DNA of 64,000 nucleotides from Paludisphaera soli (GTDB lineage: Bacteria; Planctomycetota; Planctomycetia; Isosphaerales; Isosphaeraceae), in contig NZ_JAALJI010000009.1 of NCBI RefSeq assembly GCF_011064595.1, forward strand, positions 124,001 to 188,000, read 5' to 3'. The notes beneath the pieces were generated by a model. That model made no database searches and was not told where the DNA came from. It was given only the letters and a program-made list of their open reading frames with translations. Below, piece after piece: positions 16,858-25,771 of this stretch. Position 1 is the first letter of the stretch; each line of letters opens with the position of its first letter. The position numbers and the translations under genes were made by a program.

Positions 16858-18060
16858 TCAGGTCAGCCGGGGGACGAGCCGTTCGACGATCGTCTTGCCG
16901 ATGTTCAGCGAGGCGGTCGCGGCCGGCGAGGGGGCGTTGTTGACGTTGATGACGTGGTCGGCCTCCTGGATCAGGAAGTCGTCGACCATCGAGCCGTCGG
17001 GCAGGACGGCCTGTGCGCGGATGCCGGCCGGGGCGGGCTCCAGGTGCTCGGCGCGGATCTCGGGGACGAGCCGCGAGAGCGCCTTGACGAACGCGGCCTT
17101 GCTGGCCGACCTCCACATCTCGCCCAGGCCGGTCTTCCAGTACTTGAACGCCAGCTTGCGGAAGCCGGAGTAGCCCATGATCTCCATGACGTCGGGCAGG
17201 TTGAAGTCGGTCTTGCGGTAGGCCTCGCGCCCCATGGCCAGCACGGCGTTGGGGCCGCATTCCACGCCCCCCTCGATCATTCGGGTGAAGTGGACGCCGA
17301 GGAATGGGAAGGCCGGGTCGGGGACGGGGTAGATGAGGTTCTTGCAGAGGTGCTCGGCCTCGTGCTTCAGCTCGAAATACTCGCCGCGGAACGGGATGAT
17401 CTTGGCCTCGGGCTTCTGGCCGCCGAGGGCCGTGACCCGGTCGCACTGGAGCCCCGCACAGTTGACGATCTGCTCCGTCACGACCTCGCGGCCGTCGGCC
17501 GTCATGAGGACGGCCTTCGCCTTCGACCGGACGATGCTCGAGACGCGGGCGTCGGTGAGGACCTGGCCGCCGGCCTCGACGATGCGCTCGGCCATGCGGC
17601 GGCAGACGGCCTTATAGTCGACGATGCCGGCCTCAGGGACGTGGATGGCCCGGATGCCGGCGGCGTGGGGCTCCAGCTCGGCGAGCCGGGCCTTGTCGAT
17701 CACCTCGCAGGCGACGCCGTTGGCCTGCCCGCGCTCGTAGATCCGCTCCAGGGCGGGGAGGTCGGACTCGTCGATCGCGACGATGACCTTGCCGCAGATC
17801 TCGTAGGCGATCCCCTCGTCGGCGCAGAATTGCTCCATCAACTTCTTGCCCTCGCGGCAGTTGGTCGCCTTGAGGGAGCCCGGCTTGTAGTAGATGCCGG
17901 AATGGAGCACGCCGGAGTTGTGGCCGGTCTGGTGGCAGCCGACTTCCGGCTCCTTCTCCAGCACGACCACGCGGCTCTTGGGCAGGGTGCGGGTGAGCTG
18001 GTAGGCGGTCGCCAGGCCGACGATCCCCCCACCGACGATCGCCACATCGGTTGCTATCAA
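16858..18060 (-). CDS. lhgO: L-2-hydroxyglutarate oxidase
   Basis: The 400-residue FAD protein of the DAO family starts with [18 protein letters not shown] and the acidic end of the first beta-alpha-beta unit (VVLEKE). It has the family motif [16 protein letters not shown], then [10 protein letters not shown] and FRGEYFELK. Length and motifs match LhgO/YgaF, which oxidises L-2-hydroxyglutarate to 2-oxoglutarate and passes electrons to the membrane quinone pool. The first codon is TTG (18060), supported by a GAGGAAG box 5-6 bases before it; the alternative GTG lies inside the FAD strand. It leads the cluster with the D-2-hydroxyacid dehydrogenase, LarA-like and HAD genes. Confidence 0.92.
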   Translation of the reverse strand: MIATDVAIVGGGIVGLATAYQLTRTLPKSRVVVLEKEPEVGCHQTGHNSGVLHSGIYYKPGSLKATNCREGKKLMEQFCADEGIAYEICGKVIVAIDESDLPALERIYERGQANGVACEVIDKARLAELEPHAAGIRAIHVPEAGIVDYKAVCRRMAERIVEAGGQVLTDARVSSIVRSKAKAVLMTADGREVVTEQIVNCAGLQCDRVTALGGQKPEAKIIPFRGEYFELKHEAEHLCKNLIYPVPDPAFPFLGVHFTRMIEGGVECGPNAVLAMGREAYRKTDFNLPDVMEIMGYSGFRKLAFKYWKTGLGEMWRSASKAAFVKALSRLVPEIRAEHLEPAPAGIRAQAVLPDGSMVDDFLIQEADHVINVNNAPSPAATASLNIGKTIVERLVPRLT

Positions 18061-18235
18061 CGTCTTCCTCGGTCTTCGGGATGCACCGCGCGGTCGCTCT
18101 CGCGCGACGGCCGGATCGCCGCCCGGGGGAACGAGGCCAGGGGCCTCCCCGCCCGGGCCGGGCCGCGGCTAATCATCATCCTAGACCGCCGCCCCCCGCA
18201 CAAGGCCTCCCGGTCGGCGCAGGGGCGGAGGGGGC

Positions 18236-18685
18236 TCACTCGCCGTAGAGGCCGACGCCGGGGCCGAGCGCCGGCGCGTAGACGCCGATCGGCGGCGGCG
18301 GGGCGATCTGGTCCGGCGTCAGGCCGGTCCCGGCCGTGACCGGGAAGGTTCGGTAGGAGTTCCCGTTCCCCGGCGCCCCATAGACGTACCCCGGCGCGAC
18401 GAAGCCCGGCCGCCAGAGCCCGATGCCGTATCGGCCCGGCATGTAACCGGTCGGCGGCAGGTTGCTGCCGTAGTACGCGGACCACGGATGGGCCGAGAAC
18501 GACGTGTAGGTCCGGGGCACGCCGTAGCTGTTGTAGCCGTAGCTCGTGCCGTAGAGCCCCGGAGCCGCGAAGTAGTCGCTCACCCGGTACGAGGGGACCG
18601 CCGGCCCGCCCGGCACGGCCTGCGCGCGAGTCAGGGGCGTCATCGAGAGCACGGCGGCCGAGGCCAGCATGGCGAGGCGTCGCAT
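18236..18685 (-). CDS. Secreted Tyr/Gly/Pro-rich small protein, uncharacterised
   Basis: The 149-residue protein has a signal peptide (about residues 1-22, ending RAQAVP). Its mature part is rich in Tyr, Gly, Pro and Ser (for example GTSYGYNSYGVPRTY and PGFVAPGYVYGAPG), a composition seen in exported cell-surface proteins of planctomycetes. No domain or catalytic motif is recognised. The start at 18685 is chosen for the signal peptide and a GGAAGA box about 12 bases upstream. It has no obvious functional link to its neighbours. Confidence 0.75.
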   Translation of the reverse strand: MRRLAMLASAAVLSMTPLTRAQAVPGGPAVPSYRVSDYFAAPGLYGTSYGYNSYGVPRTYTSFSAHPWSAYYGSNLPPTGYMPGRYGIGLWRPGFVAPGYVYGAPGNGNSYRTFPVTAGTGLTPDQIAPPPPIGVYAPALGPGVGLYGE

Positions 18686-18813
18686 GGTGCGGGTCTTCCA
18701 CTTAGGAGGTGCGTCGAGCGACGGTCGACCCGCGAGGGCCCGACCCTTCCGCTTCCATTTTAACGCACGCAATCCGACCGGGTCGGCCGAAACGGCGAGA
18801 ATCCCGAGGCCCC

Positions 18814-19599
18814 TCAATAACCCGACAGCCCCAGCAGGCCCGTCGCCCAGGGGATCAGCGCGACGAGGCCGACGTTGGCGGCGAAGACGGCGAGGGTCGT
18901 CCAGACCACGCCCCGGGTCGCGGCGCGGCCCACTTCTTCGGCGGAGCGTTCCGCGTTCAGGCCCACCCAGCAGCCGACCAGGCCGACCGCGAGGCCGAAC
19001 GCGGCGGTCTTGAGGGTCGCCGGGATCACGTCGGAGAGCCGCAGGAAGACGAGCGACTGCCGCCAGAAGAGCTGGGGCGAGAGCTTCCCCGCCAGGCCCT
19101 CGGCGGCGAGGGCGCCGACGAGGGCCGAGGCGTCGACCAGCACGGTCAGGAGCGGCACGGCCAGGATGCAGGCGGCGACCCGGGGGGCGACCAGGCCGGC
19201 GATCGGGTCGGCGCCCAGGACGATCCGGGCGTCGATCTCCTCGTTCAGCGTCATCACCCCCATCTCGGCCGCGAGCCCCGCGCCGATGCGCCCCGCGGCC
19301 AGCACGCCGGCCAGCAGCGGGCCCAGTTCCACCACCACGGCCACCGCGAGGAAGCTCGGCAGGGCGGCCTCGGCGCCGTGGGCCGCCAGCAGCCGGTGGG
19401 TCTGGAACCAGGTCACCAGGCCGACGCTCAGGCCGGCCCCCAGCACGATCGGCAGGCCGCCGACCGCGACCTGTTCGAACAGCCGGACGACCTCGCCGCC
19501 CCGACGGAACGGCGCGGCCGGGAGCGCGAGAAGCGTCCGCGCCGCGAAGGCCAGGAACCGGCCCGCGCGGCCGATCGGCTCGGTGATGATGGTCGCCAT
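18814..19599 (-). CDS. MlaE-type ABC permease (phospholipid/solute transport)
   Basis: The 261-residue inner-membrane protein has the MlaE pattern: an amphipathic N-terminus, a first helix with LFEQVAVGGLPIVLGAG, the conserved ELGPLLAGVLAAGRIGAGLAAEMGVM block with the E-I-DA signature (LNEEIDARIVLGADP), and three more helices. MlaE works with an MlaF ATPase and an MlaD substrate-binding protein in lipid trafficking between membranes. Neither partner gene is adjacent, so this is an orphan copy unless partners lie elsewhere. The start (19599) has a GGGGA box. It diverges from a rhomboid gene across 138 bases that should hold both promoters. Confidence 0.9.
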   Translation of the reverse strand: MATIITEPIGRAGRFLAFAARTLLALPAAPFRRGGEVVRLFEQVAVGGLPIVLGAGLSVGLVTWFQTHRLLAAHGAEAALPSFLAVAVVVELGPLLAGVLAAGRIGAGLAAEMGVMTLNEEIDARIVLGADPIAGLVAPRVAACILAVPLLTVLVDASALVGALAAEGLAGKLSPQLFWRQSLVFLRLSDVIPATLKTAAFGLAVGLVGCWVGLNAERSAEEVGRAATRGVVWTTLAVFAANVGLVALIPWATGLLGLSGY

Positions 19600-19737
19600 G
19601 CCTCGGCCCGTCCCCTTCCCGCTCGCCCGACCCGGCTTTACGCAGGCTTCCAGGATACTCACAATGCAGGACGGCTCCGACCCGCTTCCTCGCCGTGGAT
19701 CGACGGCGATCCACGCACGAAGGATCTCGAGACCGCG

Positions 19738-21480
19738 ATGACCGACGACGCCAGGCCCCTCGACGCGGCGCACCCCTGGAACGTGTTCGTCCTCTCCGCC
19801 TGCGCCCGGCTCGGCCCGTTTCCCCACGCACACCTGTCGCCCCGGCTCGCCTCGCGGGACCTGGGGGTGGCGCTCCGGGCGAAGCTGCCCCTGGAGCCGT
19901 CGGAGTTCCTGGTCGGCGCGATCGACCACGAGATCGGCGGCGTGCCGTGCCCGATCGTCCTCACCAACCGCCGCCTCTTCTGGTTCGAGCGGACCGACGA
20001 CCGGCCGGATTCCGCCCCGGTGGGGAAGGGGGGGCCGTCGATCCGTGGGTCGGTCGTCGAGTACGTCCTGCTCCCCGACGACCCGGTCGCGAGGCCGGCG
20101 ACGGGCGGGGGCGTCGAGCTGGACCTGGGGGGCGGACGGATCGTCCGGGCCTCGACGGGCTCGCTCGACCTGGGGCGGGCGCTGGCCGAGACGCTCCGAC
20201 AGCTCGGCGCGGCCGCCCGCGCGGGCGTCGCGCCGGCGGTGGAGGGCGAGCTGGCCCGGAAGATCGAGGCGGCCTTGCCGCACGTCCTGGAGGCGGATCG
20301 TCGGCTCCGGACGCACGGGGCCGACATCGCCGTGTTCCAGGCCGACCTGCTGGCCGGCACCCGCTCGGCCTTCGTCACGCCGACGCTCGTCGCCGCCTGC
20401 GTGGGGGTCTTCCTGGCGATGCTGGCGACCGGCGTGAACGCGATGGAGCCGTCGAACGGCGACCTGCTCGCCTGGGGCGCCAACAACGCCGTCCGGGTCG
20501 CGCTGGGGGGGGAGTGGTGGCGGCTGCCGGCCAGCGTCTTCCTCCACGGCGGGCTGATCCACCTGGCGGTGAACATGTGGTGCCTGCTCAACCTCGGCCC
20601 GCTGGTCGAGCGGCTCTACGGCAACCTGGGGTACGCGGCGATCTACCTGGCGGCGGGGGTGGGGGGGGCGATCGCCAGCATGGCGACGCCGCCGGCGCGG
20701 GTGAGTGTGGGGGCGTCCGGGGCGATCTTCGGGATCGTCGGCGCCTTGCTGGCGTTCCTGCTGGTCCGGCGGCGGTCGGTCCCGTCGTCGGTCCTGGTCC
20801 CCTTGAGGTCGAGCGTGCTGGGGATGGTCGTCTTCAACACCCTGTTCGGGGCGATCGTGCCGGCGATCGACCAGGCGGCCCACATGGGGGGGCTGGCGAC
20901 CGGATTCCTGGCCGGGCTTGTGCTCGCGCCCGCATGGCCCCCGAGGAGGTCTGCGTGGGGCCTGGCCCGCTCGGCCGCGCTGGCGGCGGCGGTCGCGGCG
21001 GTGGTGGTCGGCGTCGGCGCGGGGGTCGTCCGGTGGCGGGCCGGCACGCTCGACGCCCGCGATCGGTTCGGCGACTTCGCCCTCCAGGTCGAGCCGGCGT
21101 ACGACAGCTTCGTCGAGGTGGCGAACGGGATGGGCGAGGTCGCCGAGACGATCGACAGGGGGGAGGACGCGGCGGCGAAGGCCCAGCTCCGCGCCGTCGT
21201 GGAGCGGCTGGGCCGACGGGGGCGCGACGGCCTGGCCGAGCTGGATCGGGTCCGCCCGGCCGACCCGGAGTTGAAAGCGACGGCCGACCTGCTGGGCGAC
21301 GCTCTGCGCGAGCAGCTCGCGGCCGTCGCCGCCGCCGGCCGATTCGAGGAGACGCGCGATCCCGCATGGCTGGACGGCCCCGACGGCTTCGCCCCCCGGT
21401 TCGCGGAGTCGATGCGCCTGGCGGGCCGGCTCTCCGAGCGCCTCCGCGAGCAGGCGCCGGCCGAGGCCGAGCGGCCCTGA
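19738..21480 (+). CDS. Large multidomain rhomboid-family intramembrane serine protease
   Basis: In this 580-residue protein about 220 soluble N-terminal residues precede a rhomboid core of six or so helices. The catalytic dyad is Ser327 in VSVGASGAIFG and His382 in AAHMGGLATG, with the conserved HLAVNMW helix between. Roughly 150 residues follow the core, with one further hydrophobic helix and then a helical, charged tail. Rhomboids cut transmembrane substrates inside the bilayer. The N-domain, with LTNRRLFWFER, resembles a small sensory or adaptor domain but I cannot name it. The start at 19738 is chosen because upstream in-frame sequence is antisense to the MlaE gene. A second, ordinary-sized rhomboid lies at 30362-31171. 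Confidence 0.9.
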   Translation: MTDDARPLDAAHPWNVFVLSACARLGPFPHAHLSPRLASRDLGVALRAKLPLEPSEFLVGAIDHEIGGVPCPIVLTNRRLFWFERTDDRPDSAPVGKGGPSIRGSVVEYVLLPDDPVARPATGGGVELDLGGGRIVRASTGSLDLGRALAETLRQLGAAARAGVAPAVEGELARKIEAALPHVLEADRRLRTHGADIAVFQADLLAGTRSAFVTPTLVAACVGVFLAMLATGVNAMEPSNGDLLAWGANNAVRVALGGEWWRLPASVFLHGGLIHLAVNMWCLLNLGPLVERLYGNLGYAAIYLAAGVGGAIASMATPPARVSVGASGAIFGIVGALLAFLLVRRRSVPSSVLVPLRSSVLGMVVFNTLFGAIVPAIDQAAHMGGLATGFLAGLVLAPAWPPRRSAWGLARSAALAAAVAAVVVGVGAGVVRWRAGTLDARDRFGDFALQVEPAYDSFVEVANGMGEVAETIDRGEDAAAKAQLRAVVERLGRRGRDGLAELDRVRPADPELKATADLLGDALREQLAAVAAAGRFEETRDPAWLDGPDGFAPRFAESMRLAGRLSERLREQAPAEAERP

Positions 21481-21683
21481 CGAATCCCCATCCAGCCGCG
21501 ACGAACGGGCGCGGGCGGATTGCCTGCATCCAGAAGATCGTGCTACGATCGCCCGGCCGCGACCGTCCCGGGACGCCGGTGTCCCGACGTCGGTCGCGGT
21601 CGGCCGGACGCTTCGTCGGCCGACGCACGTCACCAAGGCGCCCCCGCTCGGGGGGCCCGTCCTTTCTCCCAGGAGCGTCATCG

Positions 21684-23072
21684 GTGCGGTTCATCTCCCA
21701 TCGCGGTTCCCCCGTCGCTTCGCTGCTGGCGATCGCCGCGGGGCTGGCGTTCGCGTCCGCCCCGCCCACCGTCCGCGCGGACCTCGACGAATACGTCAAG
21801 AAGGCCGACCCCGCCTTCGCCTGGAAGCAGGTGGAGACCCAGGACCTCGAAGGGGGCAAGGTCTCGGTCCTGGAGTTGACCTCGCAGGTCTGGCAGGGGA
21901 TCACCTGGACCCACAGCCTGCGGATCTACGAGGGCCCGAAGACGACCTACGACGACTCCGTCCTCCTGTTCATCACCGGCGGCAGCACCGGCAACAAGCC
22001 GGGCCCGGACATGGAGAAGCTGGCCCTGACGCTGGCCAACCTCTCCGGCGGCCGGGTCGCCCTGCTGAGCCAGGTCCCCAACCAGCCGCTCCTGGACGGC
22101 AAGAAGGAAGACGAGCTGATCGCCGAGACCTTCATCCGCTACCTGGAGACCAAGGACGAGAGCTGGCCCTTGCTGTTCCCCATGGCCAAGAGCGCCGTTC
22201 GGGCCATGGACGCCGTGCAGGCGTGGGCCAAGCAGGAGCGCCAGCTCGACGTCAAGAAATTCGTCGTCACCGGGGCCTCGAAGCGGGGCTGGACGACCTG
22301 GCTCTCCGGCGCGGTCGACGACCGCGTGATCGCCATCGCCCCGATGGTCATCGTCATGCTCAACATCGGCGAGCAGGGGCCGAACCAGCTGGACGTCTGG
22401 GGCTTCTACTCCGAGCAGATCGACGACTACGTCAAGCGCGGCCTGATGGAGAAGGTCAAGACCGGCCCCGGCACCCAGCTCTGGCAGATGGTCGACCCCT
22501 ACACCTACCGCGACCGCCTGGTCGACAAGCCGAAGTTCCTGCTCAACGGCGCCAACGACCGCTACTGGACGCTCAACGCCATCGACCTCTACTGGGACGG
22601 CCTGAGCGGTCCCAAGTACCTCATGGCCCTGCCCAACGCCGGCCACGGCCTGGACGGCGACCGCTCGTGGGTCTTCAACGGCCTCGCCGCCTTCTTCCGC
22701 AGCAGCGTCACCGGCCGGACGATGCCGAAGGTCGACTGGAACTTCGAGGACGGCGGCAAGGGCCAGTTCTCGCTCAAGGTCAACTCGGACCCGCCGCCGA
22801 AGTCGGCCCGGATCTGGTCCGCCGATTCCCAGACCCGCGACTTCCGCGAGGCCAAGTGGGCCCCCAAGCCCCTGGAGCCCGGCGCTCTGGTCTCCGCGAT
22901 CGTCACCGCGCCCGAGGACGGCCACCGCGCGGTCTACGCCGACCTGGAGTACGAGCTGGACGGACTGTCGTACCACCTGACCACGACCTTCTTCGAGCCC
23001 GGCCTCGACGCCAAGGCCAAGAAGGACGCCAAGCCCGCCGCCGTCCCCGTCGGGGCGGGCGCCGACCGCTGA
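21684..23072 (+). CDS. Secreted PhoPQ-activated pathogenicity-related (PqaA-type) hydrolase
   Basis: The 462-residue protein starts at a GTG (21684) with an AGGAG box 8 bases upstream, giving a clean signal peptide (residues 1-32). Longer upstream readings are antisense shadow of the rhomboid region. It matches the PqaA family: LLFITGGSTGNKP, then the nucleophile elbow TGASKRGW with Ser199, the LNGANDRYWTLNAIDLYWDGL strand-loop, and a C-terminal His in NAGHGLDGD. The fold is alpha/beta hydrolase, and the enzyme is exported. Substrates in this family are not firmly known. Its 3' end faces the desaturase gene, with 55 bases between the stops. Confidence 0.9.
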   Translation: MRFISHRGSPVASLLAIAAGLAFASAPPTVRADLDEYVKKADPAFAWKQVETQDLEGGKVSVLELTSQVWQGITWTHSLRIYEGPKTTYDDSVLLFITGGSTGNKPGPDMEKLALTLANLSGGRVALLSQVPNQPLLDGKKEDELIAETFIRYLETKDESWPLLFPMAKSAVRAMDAVQAWAKQERQLDVKKFVVTGASKRGWTTWLSGAVDDRVIAIAPMVIVMLNIGEQGPNQLDVWGFYSEQIDDYVKRGLMEKVKTGPGTQLWQMVDPYTYRDRLVDKPKFLLNGANDRYWTLNAIDLYWDGLSGPKYLMALPNAGHGLDGDRSWVFNGLAAFFRSSVTGRTMPKVDWNFEDGGKGQFSLKVNSDPPPKSARIWSADSQTRDFREAKWAPKPLEPGALVSAIVTAPEDGHRAVYADLEYELDGLSYHLTTTFFEPGLDAKAKKDAKPAAVPVGAGADR

Positions 23073-23099
23073 GCCGTCCCGCCCGGCCCCTCACGTCCC

Positions 23100-23140
23100 G
23101 GCCCGCGGCCCTCGACCCGATCGAGCCTCAGCCGCGGGCC
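23100..23140. terminator. Convergent-gene hairpin overlapping the desaturase stop
   Basis: Perfect 10-base arms (GGCCCGCGGC and GCCGCGGGCC) enclose a smaller inverted repeat, CTCGA...TCGAG. The structure sits between the PqaA-type gene (ends 23072) and the desaturase gene (stop codon at 23128-23130, inside the structure). It could stop transcripts from both sides. There is no T-run, so Rho-independent action is uncertain. Confidence 0.45.
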
Positions 23141-24198
23141 GGGATCGGCCCGTCCGACCCCCGACGCTCGGCCAGCACTTCGAGGACCGTCGGCCCGGTC
23201 TTGCCGAACCGCCGGAAGAAGTAGCCGTGGCACGAGACGGCCTGCTCGCGATAGGGCGGGTAACGCTCCAGGATCCGGTGCGCCTCCGCCAGGTTGTAGT
23301 GCGGCATCAGGCCGAAGACGTGGTGGGTCAGGTGATAATCCTGGCCGTACGGGAAGACGCAGAAGTTGAACAGCGGGTTGCAGTGGAAGTTCCGCGAGTG
23401 CGTGAACTCCCCCTCCGCCGGCGCGTTGCTGTGGTGCGCGATCTCCCGGAGCTGCATCAGGAACGGGTAGACCGTCAGCAGCGGCAGCACCCAGAACAGG
23501 AAGAAGATCGGCCAGGACCCCGTGATGTGGACCAGGGCCAGGATCGGCAGCCAGTAGGTCCCCCGCAGGCAACGGCCCACCTTGAAGCGATACGGGGCCT
23601 TCAGCTCCTTCAGCCCGGTCGTGACGTTGGCGTTCTTCGCCTGCCCGAAGAGGTACTTCACGAGCGTGGGCAACCAGGCCGAGAGCACCACGTACCGATA
23701 CCAGAAGCGGGCTCGGGGCATCGGGAACGGGTAGCGGTCGCCGTCGAAGTGCAGCCGCGCGACGTCGGGGTCGCGCTCGGGGTCGTTGAGGAACTGGTGA
23801 TGCCCCAGGTGGGTGACCCGAAACCTCTGGGTCATCGACATCAGCGGGAACATGCAGAGCAGGTCCGACGCCAGTTCGTTCGCCAGCCGGTTCCGAAACA
23901 GGGCGTAGTGCGAGCCCTCATGCGCCAGGCCCGAGAGCCGATGCTGGAACACCGCCACGGCGAACACGACCAAGGCCGCCAGCGCCGCGAAAGCGACGTT
24001 CGACAGCCCGCCGGACGCCCACGCACGGTACACGATCACCCCGGCCGCCAGCGAGCCGAGGAGCCCGACGTACTCGCCCAGCAGGTAGACGATGTTCGTG
24101 TGGTTGTCGGCCCGGAGCAGGGGGACGAGCGCCCGGTGCGTCCGATCCCAGCTCCAGTCCGTCGCCGCTTCGTCCTCGATCGTCGTCGCATGCGCCAT
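23128..24198 (-). CDS. Membrane fatty acid desaturase
   Basis: The 356-residue protein has hydrophobic helices and the histidine boxes of di-iron membrane desaturases: HEGSH (93-97), HLGHH (130-134), an extra EIAHH near 247 and HLTHH (about 289-293). It should insert a double bond into acyl chains or hydroxylate a lipid, with electrons from a ferredoxin or cytochrome b5-like donor. The ATG at 24198 is chosen; an in-frame ATG 33 bases upstream (adding MKHLEKGAGTS) is possible and neither has a strong ribosome site. A promoter-like pair lies about 80 bases upstream. It diverges from a membrane protein gene, and adjacent control is plausible. Confidence 0.9.
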   Translation of the reverse strand: MAHATTIEDEAATDWSWDRTHRALVPLLRADNHTNIVYLLGEYVGLLGSLAAGVIVYRAWASGGLSNVAFAALAALVVFAVAVFQHRLSGLAHEGSHYALFRNRLANELASDLLCMFPLMSMTQRFRVTHLGHHQFLNDPERDPDVARLHFDGDRYPFPMPRARFWYRYVVLSAWLPTLVKYLFGQAKNANVTTGLKELKAPYRFKVGRCLRGTYWLPILALVHITGSWPIFFLFWVLPLLTVYPFLMQLREIAHHSNAPAEGEFTHSRNFHCNPLFNFCVFPYGQDYHLTHHVFGLMPHYNLAEAHRILERYPPYREQAVSCHGYFFRRFGKTGPTVLEVLAERRGSDGPIPARG

Positions 24199-24280
24199 GG
24201 ATGTCCCAGCACCTTTTTCCAGATGTTTCATCCGATCCGACGAGCACAACCGAAAGCGGTTTATTTCCCGCATCCACCTC

Positions 24281-24309
24281 ATTTTACCATGCGATCGGCT
24301 AGAGTTGAA
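24281..24309 (-). promoter_or_regulatory. Probable sigma70-type promoter of the desaturase gene
   Basis: On the minus strand, TTCAAC (24309-24304) and TAAAAT (24286-24281) are exactly 17 bases apart. The -10 box matches 5 of 6 consensus bases; the -35 box is weak. The predicted transcript start is about 75 bases before the desaturase ATG. The local AT-richness contrasts with the surrounding DNA. Confidence 0.4.
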
Positions 24310-24376
24310 TTCGATCACCAGGGAAGGCGGGCGGCGTCGCCAGGTCGGGTCAAGGTTGACGAAAGGGGTGGGGAAC

Positions 24377-25054
24377 ATGGCCGTGCTGTCTCGGCGGAAG
24401 GCTTACACGCGCATGGCATCGGCGGGTCTGAAGGTCGAGGAAGACGTGTTGGAAAGTCCAAGGTGGGCCCCCGACGAGGACGCCTCGGCGGCCCTCGACG
24501 GCTGGCGCGCCGCGCTTCGGGCCGACATGGGCCGGACGATGGACGACCCGCGCTGGCCCCGCGCGCTGGCGGCCGTGGGCGTGGTGCACCTCGCGGCCTT
24601 CATCGTCTGCCAGGTCCTGGCGGAGCCGGTCTCGCGGCGCGACCTGCGGTACCTGGCGATCTGGTTCGTGGAGCTGGTGGCCGTCTTCGCGACGATGCGG
24701 CTCCTGGCGGGGCGGCACTGGATCCGGCGGTCCCCGGCCGTGAACCTGGTGGCCAAGCTCTGGACGACCTTCCTGATCCTGTCGTTCAACGTCGTCTCGC
24801 TGAACTCGCTGGTCGGCATCGAGAACCCTTGGTTCAAGGCCGTCTGGGGGACGCTGAGCACGTTCCTGTTCGCCTCGATGGCCTGGCTGTTCACGCCCCT
24901 CTTCTTCATCCCGGCCGTCCAGATGTGGGCCACGGGGATGCTGATGGCCCAGTTCGACCCCTACGCCTACGCCATCTACGGGGTCTCCTGGTGCCTGGCG
25001 CTCTTCGGCCTCGCCGCCGGCGTCCGTCGCGCCCATCCGCTGCCGCGTCGTTGA
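24377..25054 (+). CDS. Polytopic membrane protein of unknown function
   Basis: The 225-residue protein has a charged, probably cytoplasmic N-terminus of about 60 residues. About five hydrophobic helices follow: ALAAVGVVHLAAFIVCQVL, YLAIWFVELVAVFATM, LWTTFLILSFNVVSL, STFLFASMAWLFTPLFFIPA and YAIYGVSWCLALFGLAAGV. No motif is recognised. The ATG at 24377 has a G-rich ribosome site (GGGGTGGGGA). It diverges from the desaturase gene, so a role in membrane lipid adaptation is conceivable but unproven. The longer frame starting at 24092 overlaps the desaturase antisense and is rejected. Confidence 0.8.
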   Translation: MAVLSRRKAYTRMASAGLKVEEDVLESPRWAPDEDASAALDGWRAALRADMGRTMDDPRWPRALAAVGVVHLAAFIVCQVLAEPVSRRDLRYLAIWFVELVAVFATMRLLAGRHWIRRSPAVNLVAKLWTTFLILSFNVVSLNSLVGIENPWFKAVWGTLSTFLFASMAWLFTPLFFIPAVQMWATGMLMAQFDPYAYAIYGVSWCLALFGLAAGVRRAHPLPRR

Positions 25055-25195
25055 CCCGATCGGGCGAGGTCCGCGAGTCGGGCCGCGCGGACCTCGCCCG
25101 CAACCTCCGCCCTTGCGTCGCGTCGAGTTGGTCCGGCGTCGGGCTCGGGACCGCGGCCGCTCGATGGGTTATCCGACGAGGCGGCCGAGGTTCGT

Positions 25196-25771
25196 CTAGG
25201 CATCCCTCGGCAGAACACGCGGGCCCATTTCCTCACAGGATTGAAGCAGCTTCGCCCGCCTCCGCAGCCACCGGTACTTCTCCGGCGTGAACCGCTTGAA
25301 GGGGAGGACGCCCGCATCCCGGGCGGGCCGCCGCACGGCGCGCAGGCCAGCTGCTCGAGCAGGGCGGCGGCGCCCGGCGCGGCGAGCCATCCCTTGGCGG
25401 TCCCCCCGGCATGGAAGGCCAGGCAGGTGCGAAGGTCCTCGCCCCTGAGCATCTCCAGCGGCGAGGCGCCGGCCTTCTTCTGCATCCGCTTCCACTACGT
25501 GTTGCACCAGCAGTGCCATCGCCGCGGATTGAGACATCGAGCTTGGGCTGATTGCGGCCGTGGACGAGCAGCCGCACGTCGACCCCCTCCTTCCGCAACG
25601 CCAGGAACCACTGGATGGGGAGGCTGCACTCGCCCCCGTGACACATCGAGGCGTCCACGGCGACGATCAGGACGCGGAACGGCCCTGCCGATCGGGCGTC
25701 GGGGGCCGGGTCGGGGCGGGCGTGGGGGGGGAGGCCCTCGGCAGGAACCTGCCCCTCTCGTCGCGGCTCAT
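25196..25771 (-). pseudogene. Broken glycosyltransferase-like gene coupled to the GMC gene
   Basis: Coding-like sequence runs through three frames of the minus strand. The first start is an ATG at 25771 that overlaps the GMC stop as ATGA, but this frame stops near 25667. A second frame gives FRVLIVAVDASMCHGGECS and EGVDVRLLVHGRNQPKLD, which looks like the N-terminus of a family 4-type glycosyltransferase. A third frame gives RGEDLRTCLAFHAGGTAKGW near 25395-25450, and the first frame returns with FKRFTPEKYRWLRRRAKL before a TAG at 25196. A run of eight G at about 25724-25731 lies at the first frame change. At under 200 codons it is also far shorter than a whole enzyme, so deletion as well as frameshift is likely. 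The glycosyltransferase call rests only on the N-terminal fragment. Confidence 0.6.

Noticed and set aside
19637-19661. Promoter TTTACG...TACTCA between MlaE and rhomboid genes
   Set aside because: The spacing is only 13 bases, too short for a sigma70 promoter.
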